Positions 9,615 through 18,778 are shown, numbered from the stretch's first letter. The stretch: 64,000 nt of DNA from Pararobbsia alpina (GCF_902859895.1 NZ_CADIKM010000017.1:38593-102592); one strand, 5' to 3'. The notes: a model not told the origin generated them from the letters alone. Made by a program: numbers and translations.

Positions 9615-9875
9615 CTAGCCGCCACGTGCCGCGGCAATGGCGTGGTCACGAACTTTTGCCGCTGCGGCCTTTTCCGATTCGTAGACCTTTTTGGCGGCGG
9701 CGACTTTCCTGTTGTACTCCTTGTTGGCAGCGGCAATCTGTTGGCGCATCTTGACGATCGGATCGGTATGCCCGCTTGACGCGTCGTTCGTCATTGGCTC
9801 GGATGCAGTTTGTGCCCAACTCGTTGACCCAAACATGGCACTGCACAGTAGGATCGTTGCAATGGATTTCTTCAT
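9615..9875 (-). CDS. Small secreted protein with Lys/Ala-rich helical tail
   Basis: The 86-residue product begins with a clear signal peptide (MKKSIATILLCSAMFG, cleavage likely after SWAQ). The mature part is one charged helix rich in Lys, Ala and Glu (VKMRQQIAAANKEYNRKVA and on), probably a coiled coil in the periplasm. No family function is recognised. GAGG lies before the ATG on the minus strand. It converges with the tonB gene. Confidence 0.65.
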   Translation of the reverse strand: MKKSIATILLCSAMFGSTSWAQTASEPMTNDASSGHTDPIVKMRQQIAAANKEYNRKVAAAKKVYESEKAAAAKVRDHAIAAARGG

Positions 9876-10297
9876 GATGACCTCGAACTGGACGGGTGGT
9901 GGAGCGACGATTGGGGTGACCCGGAGAAATTAGCCCGCCGCCAGGCTGATCAGGCCTTCAACCGTTGGAGCGGCGATAGCCTTACTGAGTTGAACAGACA
10001 GCGGTTAGCCGTCCGACGGTCGCTGTTTGCTGCCGAAACGACACTGCCGCGTCCAGAATTCCGGCAGCTCGATCCTCTTTCCTGGCAGGCTTGACGGCAC
10101 CGAGTATTGATTACGGACTGCTCAGTGACAATTGGACCTTGGTCCAATACTGGCTCGGCGTGAACACGCGATCGCTCGAACCAGATCGGTATCGCGCACA
10201 GCTTTATCCTGGCGCGCTCGCGGGAAGGCCGCCGCAGTCTGCGCTCGCGCGGTGTCGTGCTAGCCTGATATCCACAGTCTGCGATGCGAGGTGTCAC
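9876..10297. other. Intergenic region before the FAD monooxygenase
   Basis: No annotated-quality gene. One plus-strand frame ending at TGA 10092-10094 reads like protein (RRQADQAFNRWSGDSLTEL, then ETTLPRPEFRQLDPLSWQA) but has no start codon in frame, so it may be a remnant of a lost gene. A perfect palindrome at 10131-10148 is listed separately. Confidence 0.4.
10131..10148. promoter_or_regulatory. Perfect palindrome, candidate operator
   Basis: ATTGGACC-TT-GGTCCAAT is an exact inverted repeat of eight bases with a two-base centre. It lies 150 bases before the monooxygenase start. Its TTGG/CCAA ends resemble sites bound by GntR/FCD-type regulators such as PdhR or LldR; the regulator is not identified. 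Confidence 0.45.
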
Positions 10298-11422
10298 ATG
10301 GACCACGTAACAGACACGCTGGTGATCGGTGCGGGGCCGGCGGGTCTTGCCGTGGCTGCGTGCTTGAAGAAACGCGACGTACCCTTTCTTGTCGTGGATC
10401 GGGCGGCCACGATCGGTTCGAGTTGGCGGCGTCACTATGACCGGCTGCACCTGCACACGGATCGCTCGCATTCGGCGCTGCCTTATCTTCCCTTTCCAAA
10501 GGGAACCCCACGATACCCGTCGCGCGAACACGTGATCGGGTATCTCGAACAGTATGCGCGGCATTTCCAGCTGGCACCGCATTTCGGCGAGGAGGTGCAG
10601 GCCCTGCGGGTCGTCGAGCAGGGATGGGCTGCGACGACCTCCGCCGGCGTCTACCGTTCACCACGAGTGGTCGTGGCTAGCGGCTACAACGCGGTTCCCC
10701 ATGAGCCGCGTTGGCCCGGGCAAGAACGCTTCGGCGGGCACATCATGCACAGCAGTGCATATCGCAATGGCGAACCGTTTCGGGGGCAGCGCGTTTTGGT
10801 GATTGGCTTCGGCAACAGCGGCGGCGAGATCGCCGTCGATCTCCACGAGCATGGAGCCCAGGTGGCCGTGGCCGTGCGAGGGCCGGTGAACATCATTCCT
10901 CGCGACATCCTGGGCATCCCGGTGCTTTCCGTCGGAATCGCATTGAGCCGACTACCCACGCGTGTCTCCGATGCGCTGGCTGCGCCGTTTGTGCGGCTCA
11001 TCATGGGGGACATTACCCGGCTTGGTTTCCGCAAGCTCGCCATGGGGCCTCTCGCGCAAATCAGGAATACGGCACGGGTTCCGCTCATCGACGTGGGCAC
11101 GATCAAGCTCATTCGCGAGGGTTACATCGAGGTAGTGGGGGACGTAAGAGAAATGAGCGTGACCGGGGTGACATTCGATGACGGGCGTTCGCTCCACTTC
11201 GATGCGATTGTCGTCGCCACAGGTTTTCGCCCACGGACAGACGCGTTTCTTGAAGCGCAAGACGATGTTTCCGGCATGTGGAGGGCGGGTACATCAGGCG
11301 TAATGGGGACCGGGCAGGGTCTGTATTTCTGCGGCTTCATCGTTTCGCCGACAGGAATGTTGCGAGAAATCGGGATAGAGGCGCAGCGCATTGCCGAGGA
11401 CATCGCGAGAACCCGTCATTGA
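10298..11422 (+). CDS. Flavin-containing monooxygenase-like NAD(P)/FAD oxidoreductase
   Basis: The 374-residue protein has an N-terminal FAD Rossmann motif (DTLVIGAGPAGLAVA), a second NADPH-binding motif (VLVIGFGNSGGEIAVDL) and a late ATGFRP-type motif (VVATGFRPRTDAF). It resembles class B flavin monooxygenases of the plant YUCCA type in order and spacing of motifs. Likely cytoplasmic; substrate unknown. The start ATG 10298 gives the standard N-terminus right before the FAD motif; a longer in-frame extension to 10091 lacks family similarity. Confidence 0.85.
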   Translation: MDHVTDTLVIGAGPAGLAVAACLKKRDVPFLVVDRAATIGSSWRRHYDRLHLHTDRSHSALPYLPFPKGTPRYPSREHVIGYLEQYARHFQLAPHFGEEVQALRVVEQGWAATTSAGVYRSPRVVVASGYNAVPHEPRWPGQERFGGHIMHSSAYRNGEPFRGQRVLVIGFGNSGGEIAVDLHEHGAQVAVAVRGPVNIIPRDILGIPVLSVGIALSRLPTRVSDALAAPFVRLIMGDITRLGFRKLAMGPLAQIRNTARVPLIDVGTIKLIREGYIEVVGDVREMSVTGVTFDDGRSLHFDAIVVATGFRPRTDAFLEAQDDVSGMWRAGTSGVMGTGQGLYFCGFIVSPTGMLREIGIEAQRIAEDIARTRH

Positions 11423-11482
11423 GCGCAGGTTCGTTCCTGACGCTGGGTGCGCGAGGAAGCGGTGAGCGCCTTGCGCTCCCTT

Positions 11483-11881
11483 TCACGTGCCGATCCTCGT
11501 CTGGAGCGCGATGGAACGATCGGCCTCGAGCGATCCCTCGGCGCCGCCGGGGATTTTCGCGGTGGCTTTGACTTTCTTTACCGGTATGCGCAGTTTTGCG
11601 ATGACGCCCTGCGGTTCGAGCGCCTCCATGAGGGCCGCCAGCAGTGCTGTCTCGGGCGCCGCACGGTTGTCCCAGAGGTTGGTGTATGCGGCCAGATAGC
11701 CTCGCGCGGCGGCGCTTGGCAGCAGGTCCATACGCAGGAATTCGGTCTTGCCCATGCGGCGACGGGCAAACATGCCCCGCGCCGACGAAAGCTTGAGGTC
11801 GAACGCGTCGAGATAGGCTTCGGCCAGCTTCGGACGCGCGAAATGCCAGGGATCGCGGTCCAAGGTATCAAAAGGTATCAC
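11483..11881 (-). CDS. Truncated P-loop ATPase-like protein (probable remnant)
   Basis: The 132-residue product starts at GTG 11881 and reads DRDPWHFARPKLAEAYLDAF, then a Walker A-like FARRRMGKTEF and AYTNLWDN. This looks like the N-terminal part of a larger Burkholderia ATP-binding protein, but no Walker B or later ATPase motif is present. The frame ends after KVKATAKIPGGAEGSLEAD, so it is probably a shortened gene. No ribosome binding site is visible. The repeated TGATAC motif overlaps the start codon and lies upstream, so transcription looks regulated. Confidence 0.5.
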   Translation of the reverse strand: MIPFDTLDRDPWHFARPKLAEAYLDAFDLKLSSARGMFARRRMGKTEFLRMDLLPSAAARGYLAAYTNLWDNRAAPETALLAALMEALEPQGVIAKLRIPVKKVKATAKIPGGAEGSLEADRSIALQTRIGT

Positions 11882-11924
11882 GGGTTTTGATACTTATCAA
11901 AAGTGATGATACTTTATGATACTT
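11864..11924. promoter_or_regulatory. Iterated TGATAC operator array
   Basis: Three direct copies of TGATACTT begin at 11888, 11907 and 11917, and two copies of the inverse GGTATCA begin at 11864 and 11874. Two of the gaps are exactly ten bases, one helix turn. The array covers the start and promoter of the minus-strand ATPase-like gene. Confidence 0.6.
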
Positions 11925-12010
11925 GGGCTTCCCGCTGTCGCCAAGGCCCGTCTGCCTGGGCGGCCCGAGCGCCGCCCAGGCGAAAAACCGGGGCTCGAGT
12001 GGCCCTGGCT

Positions 12011-12775
12011 TCAGCGCCCCGCAAACGTCGGCGTCCGTTTTTCAATGAACGCACGCATGCCTTCCTTTTGATCCTCGCTCGCAAACAGGGCGTGGAAACT
12101 GCGTCGTTCGAACAGGATACCCTCGCGCAGGCCGAGTTCAAGCGCCCGGTCCACGACTTCGCGCGCCGCCATCGTGGCGGCCTTGCCGAAGCCGGCGATT
12201 GTATGGGCCGCCGCGAGGGTTTCCTCCATCAGCCTCGCGGCCGGCACGACCCGTGAGACGAGGCCCGCGCGTTCGGCCTCGTCGGCACTCATCGCGCGAC
12301 CGGTCAGGATCATATCCATCGCCTTGGCTTTGCCAATCAGACCTGTCAATCGTTGCGAGCCACCCATGCCGGGTATCACGCCAAGCCTGATCTCGGGTTG
12401 TCCGAAGCGGGCCGTGTCGGCGGCGAAGATCATGTCGCACATCATGGCGAGCTCGCAGCCGCCGCCGAACGCGAAACCTGCGACGGCTGCAATCTTCGGC
12501 GTGCGTAGTGTGCAGAAGCCATCCCATGCGGAGAAAAAGTCCTCATTGAGCATGTCCATGCATGACTTGTCCTTCATCTCCTTGATGTCCGCGCCGGCCG
12601 CGAAATAATCGGCCGAGCCGCACAGCACGAAGCAGCCGACGTCGCTGTCGCGATCGAGAACTTTGAGCTTGTGCACGAGCTCATACGCGGTCTGCGAATC
12701 CAATGCGTTTTTTGCCGCGGGCCGGTTCAGCCGCGCGATGACGACGCGTCCGTGCTGCTCGATATGGACGTTCAT
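12011..12775 (-). CDS. Enoyl-CoA hydratase/isomerase family protein
   Basis: The 254-residue crotonase has the oxyanion-hole motifs [14 protein letters not shown] and [18 protein letters not shown], and the catalytic-Glu region [20 protein letters not shown], as in PaaF/short-chain enoyl-CoA hydratases. It should hydrate a 2-enoyl-CoA to a 3-hydroxyacyl-CoA in the cytoplasm. The start ATG 12775 follows GGAG on the minus strand; the frame runs 24 codons further upstream without family similarity. It is the last gene of an apparent operon with the membrane flavoprotein (68 bases away) and the adenylation enzyme, so its substrate may be a product of those enzymes. Confidence 0.9.
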   Translation of the reverse strand: MNVHIEQHGRVVIARLNRPAAKNALDSQTAYELVHKLKVLDRDSDVGCFVLCGSADYFAAGADIKEMKDKSCMDMLNEDFFSAWDGFCTLRTPKIAAVAGFAFGGGCELAMMCDMIFAADTARFGQPEIRLGVIPGMGGSQRLTGLIGKAKAMDMILTGRAMSADEAERAGLVSRVVPAARLMEETLAAAHTIAGFGKAATMAAREVVDRALELGLREGILFERRSFHALFASEDQKEGMRAFIEKRTPTFAGR

Positions 12776-12843
12776 GGTGATCTCCAGAAAGGTGAGAGTC
12801 GAAGGTTTTCGTAAGGTGGTGCTCTTGTGGAACGGATGCTGTC

Positions 12844-14172
12844 TCACGAATCCCAGATCGCGCCATAGGCCGGGATGCCGCGACTTTCAAGTCCGGTGAC
12901 GACCCGATTGGTCAACGAGCGGTTCGCGATGCAGATCACTGCCTCGGCGCCCGATGAGGCATAGCCCTCATAGGCGAGTTCCAGCAGATCGGGCTTGTCG
13001 CGCTCGTCGGTGTCCCAGATCAGCGCGTCGGGTTGCGCCGCGAGGATTTCGTCGACGATTCCGTCGCCATACGTCTTGCGGGGGGGCCGGGTCGACCAGA
13101 TCAGCCTGATCGGCAGGCGCCGTGCGAGCAGGTGCGGCAGGACGGGACCGATGCCGCTTCCCGTCGCGATATAGACGACGGACCTGAACAGGGTCTCGAT
13201 ATGGGCGACGCCGGCGGTCGTGATGCCTTTGACCCAGACGTGTCGTGGCGGGTCTTCGATGAAGGTGCCGGTCCAGTCGCCCGCACGCGAGATGATTATG
13301 CGGAAGCCGGCTTCTCCCGGGGCTGGGATATTCGCAAACGAATGCCATTCGAGCAGCGGATTGCGGCTGATCGCGGTCGACGAACCGAAAAAAGGCGTGA
13401 CACCGTGGTCGAAACGCACGACGACGGCATGCGACGAGGGCCGCTCCACTTCGACGGCGACCTTGCGCAGGCGCAGCCACGGCAGCGCGACGCTGACACT
13501 CACGGCAAGGAGCATCCAGAACGAGAACGATGAAATCAACGCTCCGCCGAGGCTTGCGCTGTCATCATTGGCCAGTGCGATCGTTTGCGCCCAGAACAGC
13601 GCGAGCGCGGTCCAGCCGCCGAAACGGTGCACGCGTTCGAAGCCGTTGTGAAAGCGCGCCCGCATGGCGGGCAACGCCATGATCACGATCAGCAGTAGCA
13701 CACCCAGCAGCGCATAGGCGAGCGTCATCCTCTCCCACGTCGCACCGGGTTCGCCCTCGACGGCCTGAACCGTCAGCGCCATGACATGAATCGCAAACCA
13801 CGCGGTGGCGGCTGCTGCACAGCCGCTATGGAGCCCGCCGAAATGGTAGACCTTCGCGAGAGAGCGCCGGATCGCGAGGGGCCAGGTAGTCGGTGCGCGA
13901 GTCGCGATCCAGAACAGAAGGTTGACCACATACTGCTGCCGGACCAGCACGGCGATCGACAGATTGACCACGACGAGATCGGCGAGCGTGGAGGGCGCAA
14001 GCAGGGTGGCCAGCATCGCGTTGCCTGCGCGAGGCGCGACGCCCAGCCATACGAGGTTGGCCACGATCACCAGCATGAACAGCCGGTGGTAGTGTGACAG
14101 CCACGATTGCGCACCGAGCCTGTGGACGATGTGCCGCTCTGCGGGAAGGCAACTATCGAGCGAATGATCCAT
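12844..14172 (-). CDS. Membrane flavoprotein, TmpA-like (multi-pass domain plus ferredoxin reductase-like domain)
   Basis: The 442-residue protein has six or seven hydrophobic helices in its first 240 residues, then a cytosolic reductase-like domain. That domain contains [19 protein letters not shown] and a pyridine-nucleotide loop [18 protein letters not shown]. This layout resembles fungal TmpA-type membrane flavoproteins and ferric-reductase-like proteins, although no obvious bis-haem His pattern was seen. ATG 14172 overlaps the stop of the adenylation gene by one base (TGATG), with GGAG eight bases before it, so translation is coupled. It may deliver or remove electrons for the adenylated product. 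Function is inference. Confidence 0.75.
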   Translation of the reverse strand: MDHSLDSCLPAERHIVHRLGAQSWLSHYHRLFMLVIVANLVWLGVAPRAGNAMLATLLAPSTLADLVVVNLSIAVLVRQQYVVNLLFWIATRAPTTWPLAIRRSLAKVYHFGGLHSGCAAAATAWFAIHVMALTVQAVEGEPGATWERMTLAYALLGVLLLIVIMALPAMRARFHNGFERVHRFGGWTALALFWAQTIALANDDSASLGGALISSFSFWMLLAVSVSVALPWLRLRKVAVEVERPSSHAVVVRFDHGVTPFFGSSTAISRNPLLEWHSFANIPAPGEAGFRIIISRAGDWTGTFIEDPPRHVWVKGITTAGVAHIETLFRSVVYIATGSGIGPVLPHLLARRLPIRLIWSTRPPRKTYGDGIVDEILAAQPDALIWDTDERDKPDLLELAYEGYASSGAEAVICIANRSLTNRVVTGLESRGIPAYGAIWDS

Positions 14173-15839
14173 CAGAGGCACTCCGCAATCCGAGACGCGG
14201 TTTGCTCGTGATCGAGACCGGTATCCGTCTGCCGCCGCTCAAGAGCGATGCTCAGCAGCGCACGCTTGTCGATCTTGCCGCGGAAAGTCAGCGGAAAAGT
14301 ATCGATGGCAATGACATAAGCCGGAACACAGTAGTAGGGCAGGTTTTGTCCGACCTGTCGCGCAGCGGTCGCGACATCCGCGTCACCCGGCCGCACAAAG
14401 CTCACCAGCGACCGGTCGTTGAGCTTCAGCGTAACGGCCTGCGCACACGAGGGGACGGTTTCGATGAGCGCCGAGACGGAGTCCAGCTCCACACGGAAGC
14501 CGCGCACCTTGACCTGATCGTCGACCCGTCCCAGATGCACGAGTTCGCCGTCAAGCGTCCAGCGGCCGAGGTCGCGTGTGCGGAACATGGTGTGCGCGCC
14601 GCCCAGGAAGGGGTCGGGCGCATATCGCTCGGCGTTCAGTGCAGGCTGATCGAGGTAGCCGGCCGAGACGCCGTCACCACCCGCCCACATCTCGCCGACC
14701 TCGCCGATCGCGCAGGGTTGGCGCTCGGCGTCGAGAATGTAGACCGTGTTGTTCGGGGTCGGCTTGCCGATGGTCAACGCGCGGCCGTCGTTCCGATATT
14801 GCTGCATGGTGTTGACGATGGTCGTCTCGGTCGGCCCGCAACCGTTATAGAAGGTGCAGAACGCGGACCAGCGCTCGGCGAGCGATTGGGGGCAGGGCTC
14901 GCCGGCGACTGCGACGGTCTTGACATTGATGCAGGCGTTCGGGTCGAGCGTGCCGAGAATCGAGGGCGTTGCAATAACGACGTCGGCCTGTCGGATGGCA
15001 CGGGCGATATCGTTGTCGCGAATCACGAGTGTTGCGCCGTTCGCGAGGCAACCGAGAATTTCCCATGCGGCCATGTCGAAGGCGATGCTGAGGATCTGCG
15101 CGACGCGCACATTGGGCCGCATGCCGAGATCGCCCGGTGCGGTCAGCACGATGTTCGAGACATTCCGATGCGTGACGCGTACGCCGTTCGGCATCCCGGT
15201 CGTGCCTGACGTGAACAGGACATAGCATCCGTCGTCGGGGTCGGGTCGACGGGATGGAACGAACCTCGTGGGTCCGGCAACGTCATGCGCGCCCGTCGTG
15301 CGCATGAATGTGTCGATGGCAATGCATAGGTGTCCATCGGACGTGGGCACGCTGTCGCGAAGGTCCGCGAGGGTCAGGATCACGCGTGTCGACGCGGTCC
15401 GCACGATGTGGCGAAGCTGCGTTTCAGCGGCGACACGGACATGCTGCGGCACATAGGCCGCACCTGCTTTCAGGATCGCGAGTATGCCTACCAGCATCGG
15501 AATCGAACGCCGAACGAAGAGCGCGACGTTCTCGCCGGGCATCACGCCATGCATGGCCAGCAGCGCGGCGAGACGATTCGCCTGTCGGTCCAGTTCCTCA
15601 TAAGTGATCGTTTCGCCCAGATGTTCAGCGGCAATGGACTCCGGTCTCGAGCGGGCATGATGTTCGAATGCGTGATGAATGCAGCCATGAGCGGGGATCG
15701 CGCGCACTCCGCAGCCGAAGTCCTCGAAACGGTATCGGTCGCTGGCCGTCAGGTGGCTCAGCTTGTCATGCAGGAATGCGTAAGCTTTCGGGGTGGATGC
15801 TGCAATGGGTTGATGAGTCGATGCGTGAATTGTTTTCAT
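14172..15839 (-). CDS. Stand-alone NRPS-type adenylation enzyme
   Basis: The 555-residue protein is an AMP-forming adenylation domain of the non-ribosomal peptide type. It has A2/A3 motifs LKAGAAYVP and YVLFTSGTTGMPNGV, A5 NGCGPTETTI, A7 RTRDLGRW, A8 GRVDDQVKVRGFRVELD and A10 FRGKIDKRAL with the catalytic Lys. No carrier, condensation or thioesterase domain is attached. It should activate an amino or other carboxylic acid as an acyl-adenylate. The next gene is a membrane flavoprotein overlapping by one base. The start was placed at ATG 15839. Confidence 0.88.
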   Translation of the reverse strand: MKTIHASTHQPIAASTPKAYAFLHDKLSHLTASDRYRFEDFGCGVRAIPAHGCIHHAFEHHARSRPESIAAEHLGETITYEELDRQANRLAALLAMHGVMPGENVALFVRRSIPMLVGILAILKAGAAYVPQHVRVAAETQLRHIVRTASTRVILTLADLRDSVPTSDGHLCIAIDTFMRTTGAHDVAGPTRFVPSRRPDPDDGCYVLFTSGTTGMPNGVRVTHRNVSNIVLTAPGDLGMRPNVRVAQILSIAFDMAAWEILGCLANGATLVIRDNDIARAIRQADVVIATPSILGTLDPNACINVKTVAVAGEPCPQSLAERWSAFCTFYNGCGPTETTIVNTMQQYRNDGRALTIGKPTPNNTVYILDAERQPCAIGEVGEMWAGGDGVSAGYLDQPALNAERYAPDPFLGGAHTMFRTRDLGRWTLDGELVHLGRVDDQVKVRGFRVELDSVSALIETVPSCAQAVTLKLNDRSLVSFVRPGDADVATAARQVGQNLPYYCVPAYVIAIDTFPLTFRGKIDKRALLSIALERRQTDTGLDHEQTASRIAECL

Positions 15840-16379
15840 CAAGGACTAGTCATCCGGGTTGGTTTAGAGGGCGTGGTGATCGCACAACGACGGATCAGTC
15901 GCGCCGCCCTGGCAAAACTTACAGGTGCGGACTCAAATTTTCTTCGAATCGTCGACTGTGATTCGATAGTGGACGGACGCTACGTTTTCAGGAAGACTGA
16001 ATGTGCGTCGAGGAACACGGACGTAAATGAATCGGACTGGGTTACATATTGAGACACGGGAGAATATGAGTCGCCTTCACGCATGAATTCTCGCTTGGCC
16101 GCCGTTGATCGTCGTTGGGCGGAGAGAACGCATGAATTGGACGGCGTGCGCCTTGGAAAGCACAGACTGATTGCCTTCTCTTCGAGGTTAACGAGGGGGC
16201 GCGGGCGATGGTCCACTATTCACCCGATCCTGGCGGGGCTACTCGCCTCCAAAACCGGTGACCGGTGCATACTCGAACTGGATGGGCGTGCCCGGCGGCA
16301 TCGAACAGGAGCTCACCGGATGATCGCCGGCATGGAGGACGCACGAAATGCACGAAGTGACGAGCGAAGGGATGCCGCA
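15840..16379. other. Divergent intergenic region between adenylation and FNR genes
   Basis: About 540 bases with no firm gene. A plus-strand frame ending at 16052 has one protein-like stretch (RRISRAALAKLTGADSNFLR, then SIVDGRYVFRK) but lacks a proper start and may be a remnant. Promoters for both flanking genes should lie here; none stands out. An extended frame of the downstream gene begins at 16083 but has no family similarity before 16380. Confidence 0.4.
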
Positions 16380-17432
16380 ATGACGGAAAAGGACCGAGAC
16401 ACCTGTGCACTCGTCGAAACGACCGACGTGCTCATCATCGGCGCGGGTCCCGCCGGACTCTGGGCAATGTTTGAAGCGGGTGTGATCGGATTGCGCTGCG
16501 TGGCGCTCGATGCGCTCGATCGCGTCGGCGGCCAATGTACCGAGCTCTATCCGGACAAGCCGATCTACGACATCCCGGCCGTGCCACGTTGCAGTGCGCA
16601 GGATCTCGTCGACCGGCTGCTCGAGCAATGTGCGCCGTTCGGCTTTCCGATCCACCTGGGGCAACGCGCCGATGCGCTCGAGCGTGTCGGCGAGCGCTGG
16701 CGGGTCACGTCCCGCGAAGGCCGTATCTTCGATACCGCGGCCGTGATGATCGCGGCCGGCAACGGTGCGTTCGAGCCGCAGCGCGTCGCTCTGCCCGAAG
16801 CGGCTAGCTTGGAGGGCCGGAGCTTGCACTATGCGGTCCGGCAAGCCGAACGTTTTCGGGGGCGCCGCGTACTGATCGCCGGTGGCGGCGACTCGGCGCT
16901 CGATTGGGCGCTTGCGCTGCGGGGCATTGCCACGCATATTACGCTGTTGCACCGGCGCGCCAATTTTCGTGCCGCCCCCGCGACGGCTGCCGCAGTCAAG
17001 GCCGCAGAGCAAGCGGGCCAAATCGACTTCGTGGTCGGCACGCTCGATGCGCTGCACGAGACGGCAGATGTGCTCACGGGCGCCCGCGTCAAGACACTTG
17101 AGGGGGAGCGCGAACTCGCCTTTGACGAACTGATCGCGCTCTTTGGCCTGGTCCCCGACCTCGGCCCGATTGCAGGCTGGCCGCTCGATGCGCGCGCGGG
17201 TCGGATTCCGGTTGATACGTCCAACTACGAAACCGCCTTGCCGGGTGTCTTCGCGATCGGCGACATTGCGCTCTACGACAACAAGCAAAAATTGATTCTG
17301 TCGGCGTTCCATGAAGGGTCGCTCGCGCTTCGGAAGGCCTATGCGTATGCATTCCCGGATCGCCAGCGCACGCATGTCCATTCGAGTTACGACACGGCGC
17401 TCCAGAAGAAACTCGGGCAACCGACCGCTTGA
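16380..17432 (+). CDS. Ferredoxin--NADP(+) reductase, thioredoxin-reductase-like type
   Basis: The 350-residue flavoprotein has the FAD motif DVLIIGAGPAGLWAMFE, the GGQCTELYPDKPIYDIPA stretch diagnostic of the TrxR-like FNR family, an NADP motif VLIAGGGDSALDWALAL and the C-terminal GVFAIGDIALY motif. It lacks the CxxC of thioredoxin reductases. It should move electrons between NADPH and ferredoxin or flavodoxin. The start ATG 16380 follows GAAGGGA and gives the normal length; a frame reaching back to 16083 is a non-coding extension. It is divergent from the adenylation operon and might supply electrons to it. Confidence 0.9.
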   Translation: MTEKDRDTCALVETTDVLIIGAGPAGLWAMFEAGVIGLRCVALDALDRVGGQCTELYPDKPIYDIPAVPRCSAQDLVDRLLEQCAPFGFPIHLGQRADALERVGERWRVTSREGRIFDTAAVMIAAGNGAFEPQRVALPEAASLEGRSLHYAVRQAERFRGRRVLIAGGGDSALDWALALRGIATHITLLHRRANFRAAPATAAAVKAAEQAGQIDFVVGTLDALHETADVLTGARVKTLEGERELAFDELIALFGLVPDLGPIAGWPLDARAGRIPVDTSNYETALPGVFAIGDIALYDNKQKLILSAFHEGSLALRKAYAYAFPDRQRTHVHSSYDTALQKKLGQPTA

Positions 17433-17750
17433 ATCGATCGCGCCGGCTGGTCACGCTTCTCGGCACACGGTGCCCGGATTCACCTGGACGGGCGCGCGAT
17501 GCGTCTTCCTGGCAGTTGGCCAGATTGGGTTTGTTTAGTAAACATTCGCGAAACGACTAAACATCATCTCGATTTATCAGATTTTTCTGCGCTTTGCCTC
17601 TCTTTACCTTAAGTCCTCCATTTTCTGCCGTTAACCGTATTGAAGGTGGGATTGCTTCGCCAAGACGACTATTTGGGGAAGGTGTCCTTATTTCGGCTCG
17701 GCCGAAGGGCCAGCTGTCGCTATCGGTAATTTTTGGCAGTCAGGTACTAG
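17433..17750. other. Intergenic region upstream of the LacI-type regulator
   Basis: No gene is seen. It becomes AT-rich after 17525 and contains a spaced inverted repeat (listed separately) that may be an operator for the LacI protein. Confidence 0.6.
17533..17562. promoter_or_regulatory. Spaced inverted repeat, candidate operator
   Basis: GTTTAGT (17533-17539) and ACTAAAC (17556-17562) are exact inverse copies separated by 16 bases, about 190 bases before the lacI-type start. They could be half-sites for the regulator itself or for another dimer. Confidence 0.35.
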
Positions 17751-18749
17751 ATGGGAACCACTGTTCGTGATATTGCGAAAGTCGCGCGCGTGTCGATCGG
17801 CACGGTATCGCGTGCGCTCAAAAATCAGCCTGGCCTTTCCGAGACCACGCGGCGGAGGGTTTTATCCGTCGCTACGCAGATGGGCTACGACCATAGCAAT
17901 CTGCGACGCAGCCGCATTCGGCGCATGACACTGGTCGCCGCGCGCGAGCACGGCAACTTCGCGAGCGCGACTTTCGTCGCGCAACTGCATGAGAGTGTCG
18001 AACGCGTGGGACGGGGCATGGGTATCGCAACGAGTACGCTCGCGTTCGATCCGACGGAGGACCTGCTTGACCAGTTGCGCCGGCATGCGCCGGATGCGCT
18101 GGCCATCGCGGGCCTGATCGAACCTGCGCACCTGCAGAAGCTCGCGATGCTGAATCGCCCGATGGTCCTGGTCGACCTCTGGGCACCCAATTTTCGCTGC
18201 GTCAATCTTGACAATGCGCTCGGCGCGCATCTCGCGATGACGCATCTGTTCGCGCGCGGGTGCCGGCGTATCGCGTTTATCGGCGGTTCACCCGCCCACT
18301 ATGGGATCGCCCAGCGCGCGCTCGGTTTTCGGCGTGCGTATTTCGAAGCGGGGATGCCGTTCGATCCGGCGCTCGAGGTGACGATCGCGCCGGGCGTCGA
18401 CGCGCAGGTCGGCGCGACAGCGGCCATGGAACGCCTGCTCGAACTCGCCTCGCCGCCCGATGCGGTATTCGCGTTCAACGACGTGGCGGCCCTGGCGGCC
18501 CTGCGCGTTTGCGAGCGACGGGGTGTCGCGGTACCCGGGGAGATGGCGATCGTCGGCTTTGAAGACGGCGAGGCGGCACGCGAAGCGTCGCTGACCACGA
18601 TTGGGGTCGACAAGGCACGCCTCGGCGAAATGGCGGTCGACCTGCTGCTCGATACCGACCTCTCGCCTCGCAATGTGATCGAGCCGGTAACACTTACGGT
18701 GCGTGAAAGCACGCTGGCACTTGAACACGAGCATCGCTCGGGAACCTGA
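17751..18749 (+). CDS. LacI-family transcriptional regulator
   Basis: The 332-residue protein has an N-terminal LacI helix-turn-helix (TVRDIAKVARVSIGTVSRAL, residues about 4-23) with the hinge-helix region after it, and a periplasmic-binding-like effector domain (AMTHLFARGCRRIAFIGGSP and AVFAFNDVAALAAL). It lies convergent to iolB at the edge of the inositol cluster, so it may sense a sugar or inositol derivative, but the cluster also has its own RpiR regulator. An inverted repeat upstream could be its own operator. Confidence 0.92.
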   Translation: MGTTVRDIAKVARVSIGTVSRALKNQPGLSETTRRRVLSVATQMGYDHSNLRRSRIRRMTLVAAREHGNFASATFVAQLHESVERVGRGMGIATSTLAFDPTEDLLDQLRRHAPDALAIAGLIEPAHLQKLAMLNRPMVLVDLWAPNFRCVNLDNALGAHLAMTHLFARGCRRIAFIGGSPAHYGIAQRALGFRRAYFEAGMPFDPALEVTIAPGVDAQVGATAAMERLLELASPPDAVFAFNDVAALAALRVCERRGVAVPGEMAIVGFEDGEAAREASLTTIGVDKARLGEMAVDLLLDTDLSPRNVIEPVTLTVRESTLALEHEHRSGT

Positions 18750-18778
18750 ACGACGCTGGCATTGACCTACCGCGCCTG

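Noticed and set aside
9950..10582. 210-residue minus-strand frame before the monooxygenase
   Set aside because: It overlaps the start of the monooxygenase on the other strand and has an Arg-rich, motif-free composition.
14094..15209. 371-residue plus-strand frame over the adenylation gene
   Set aside because: Antisense shadow with Arg/Val/Asp-rich composition and no motifs, while the opposite strand has all adenylation core motifs.
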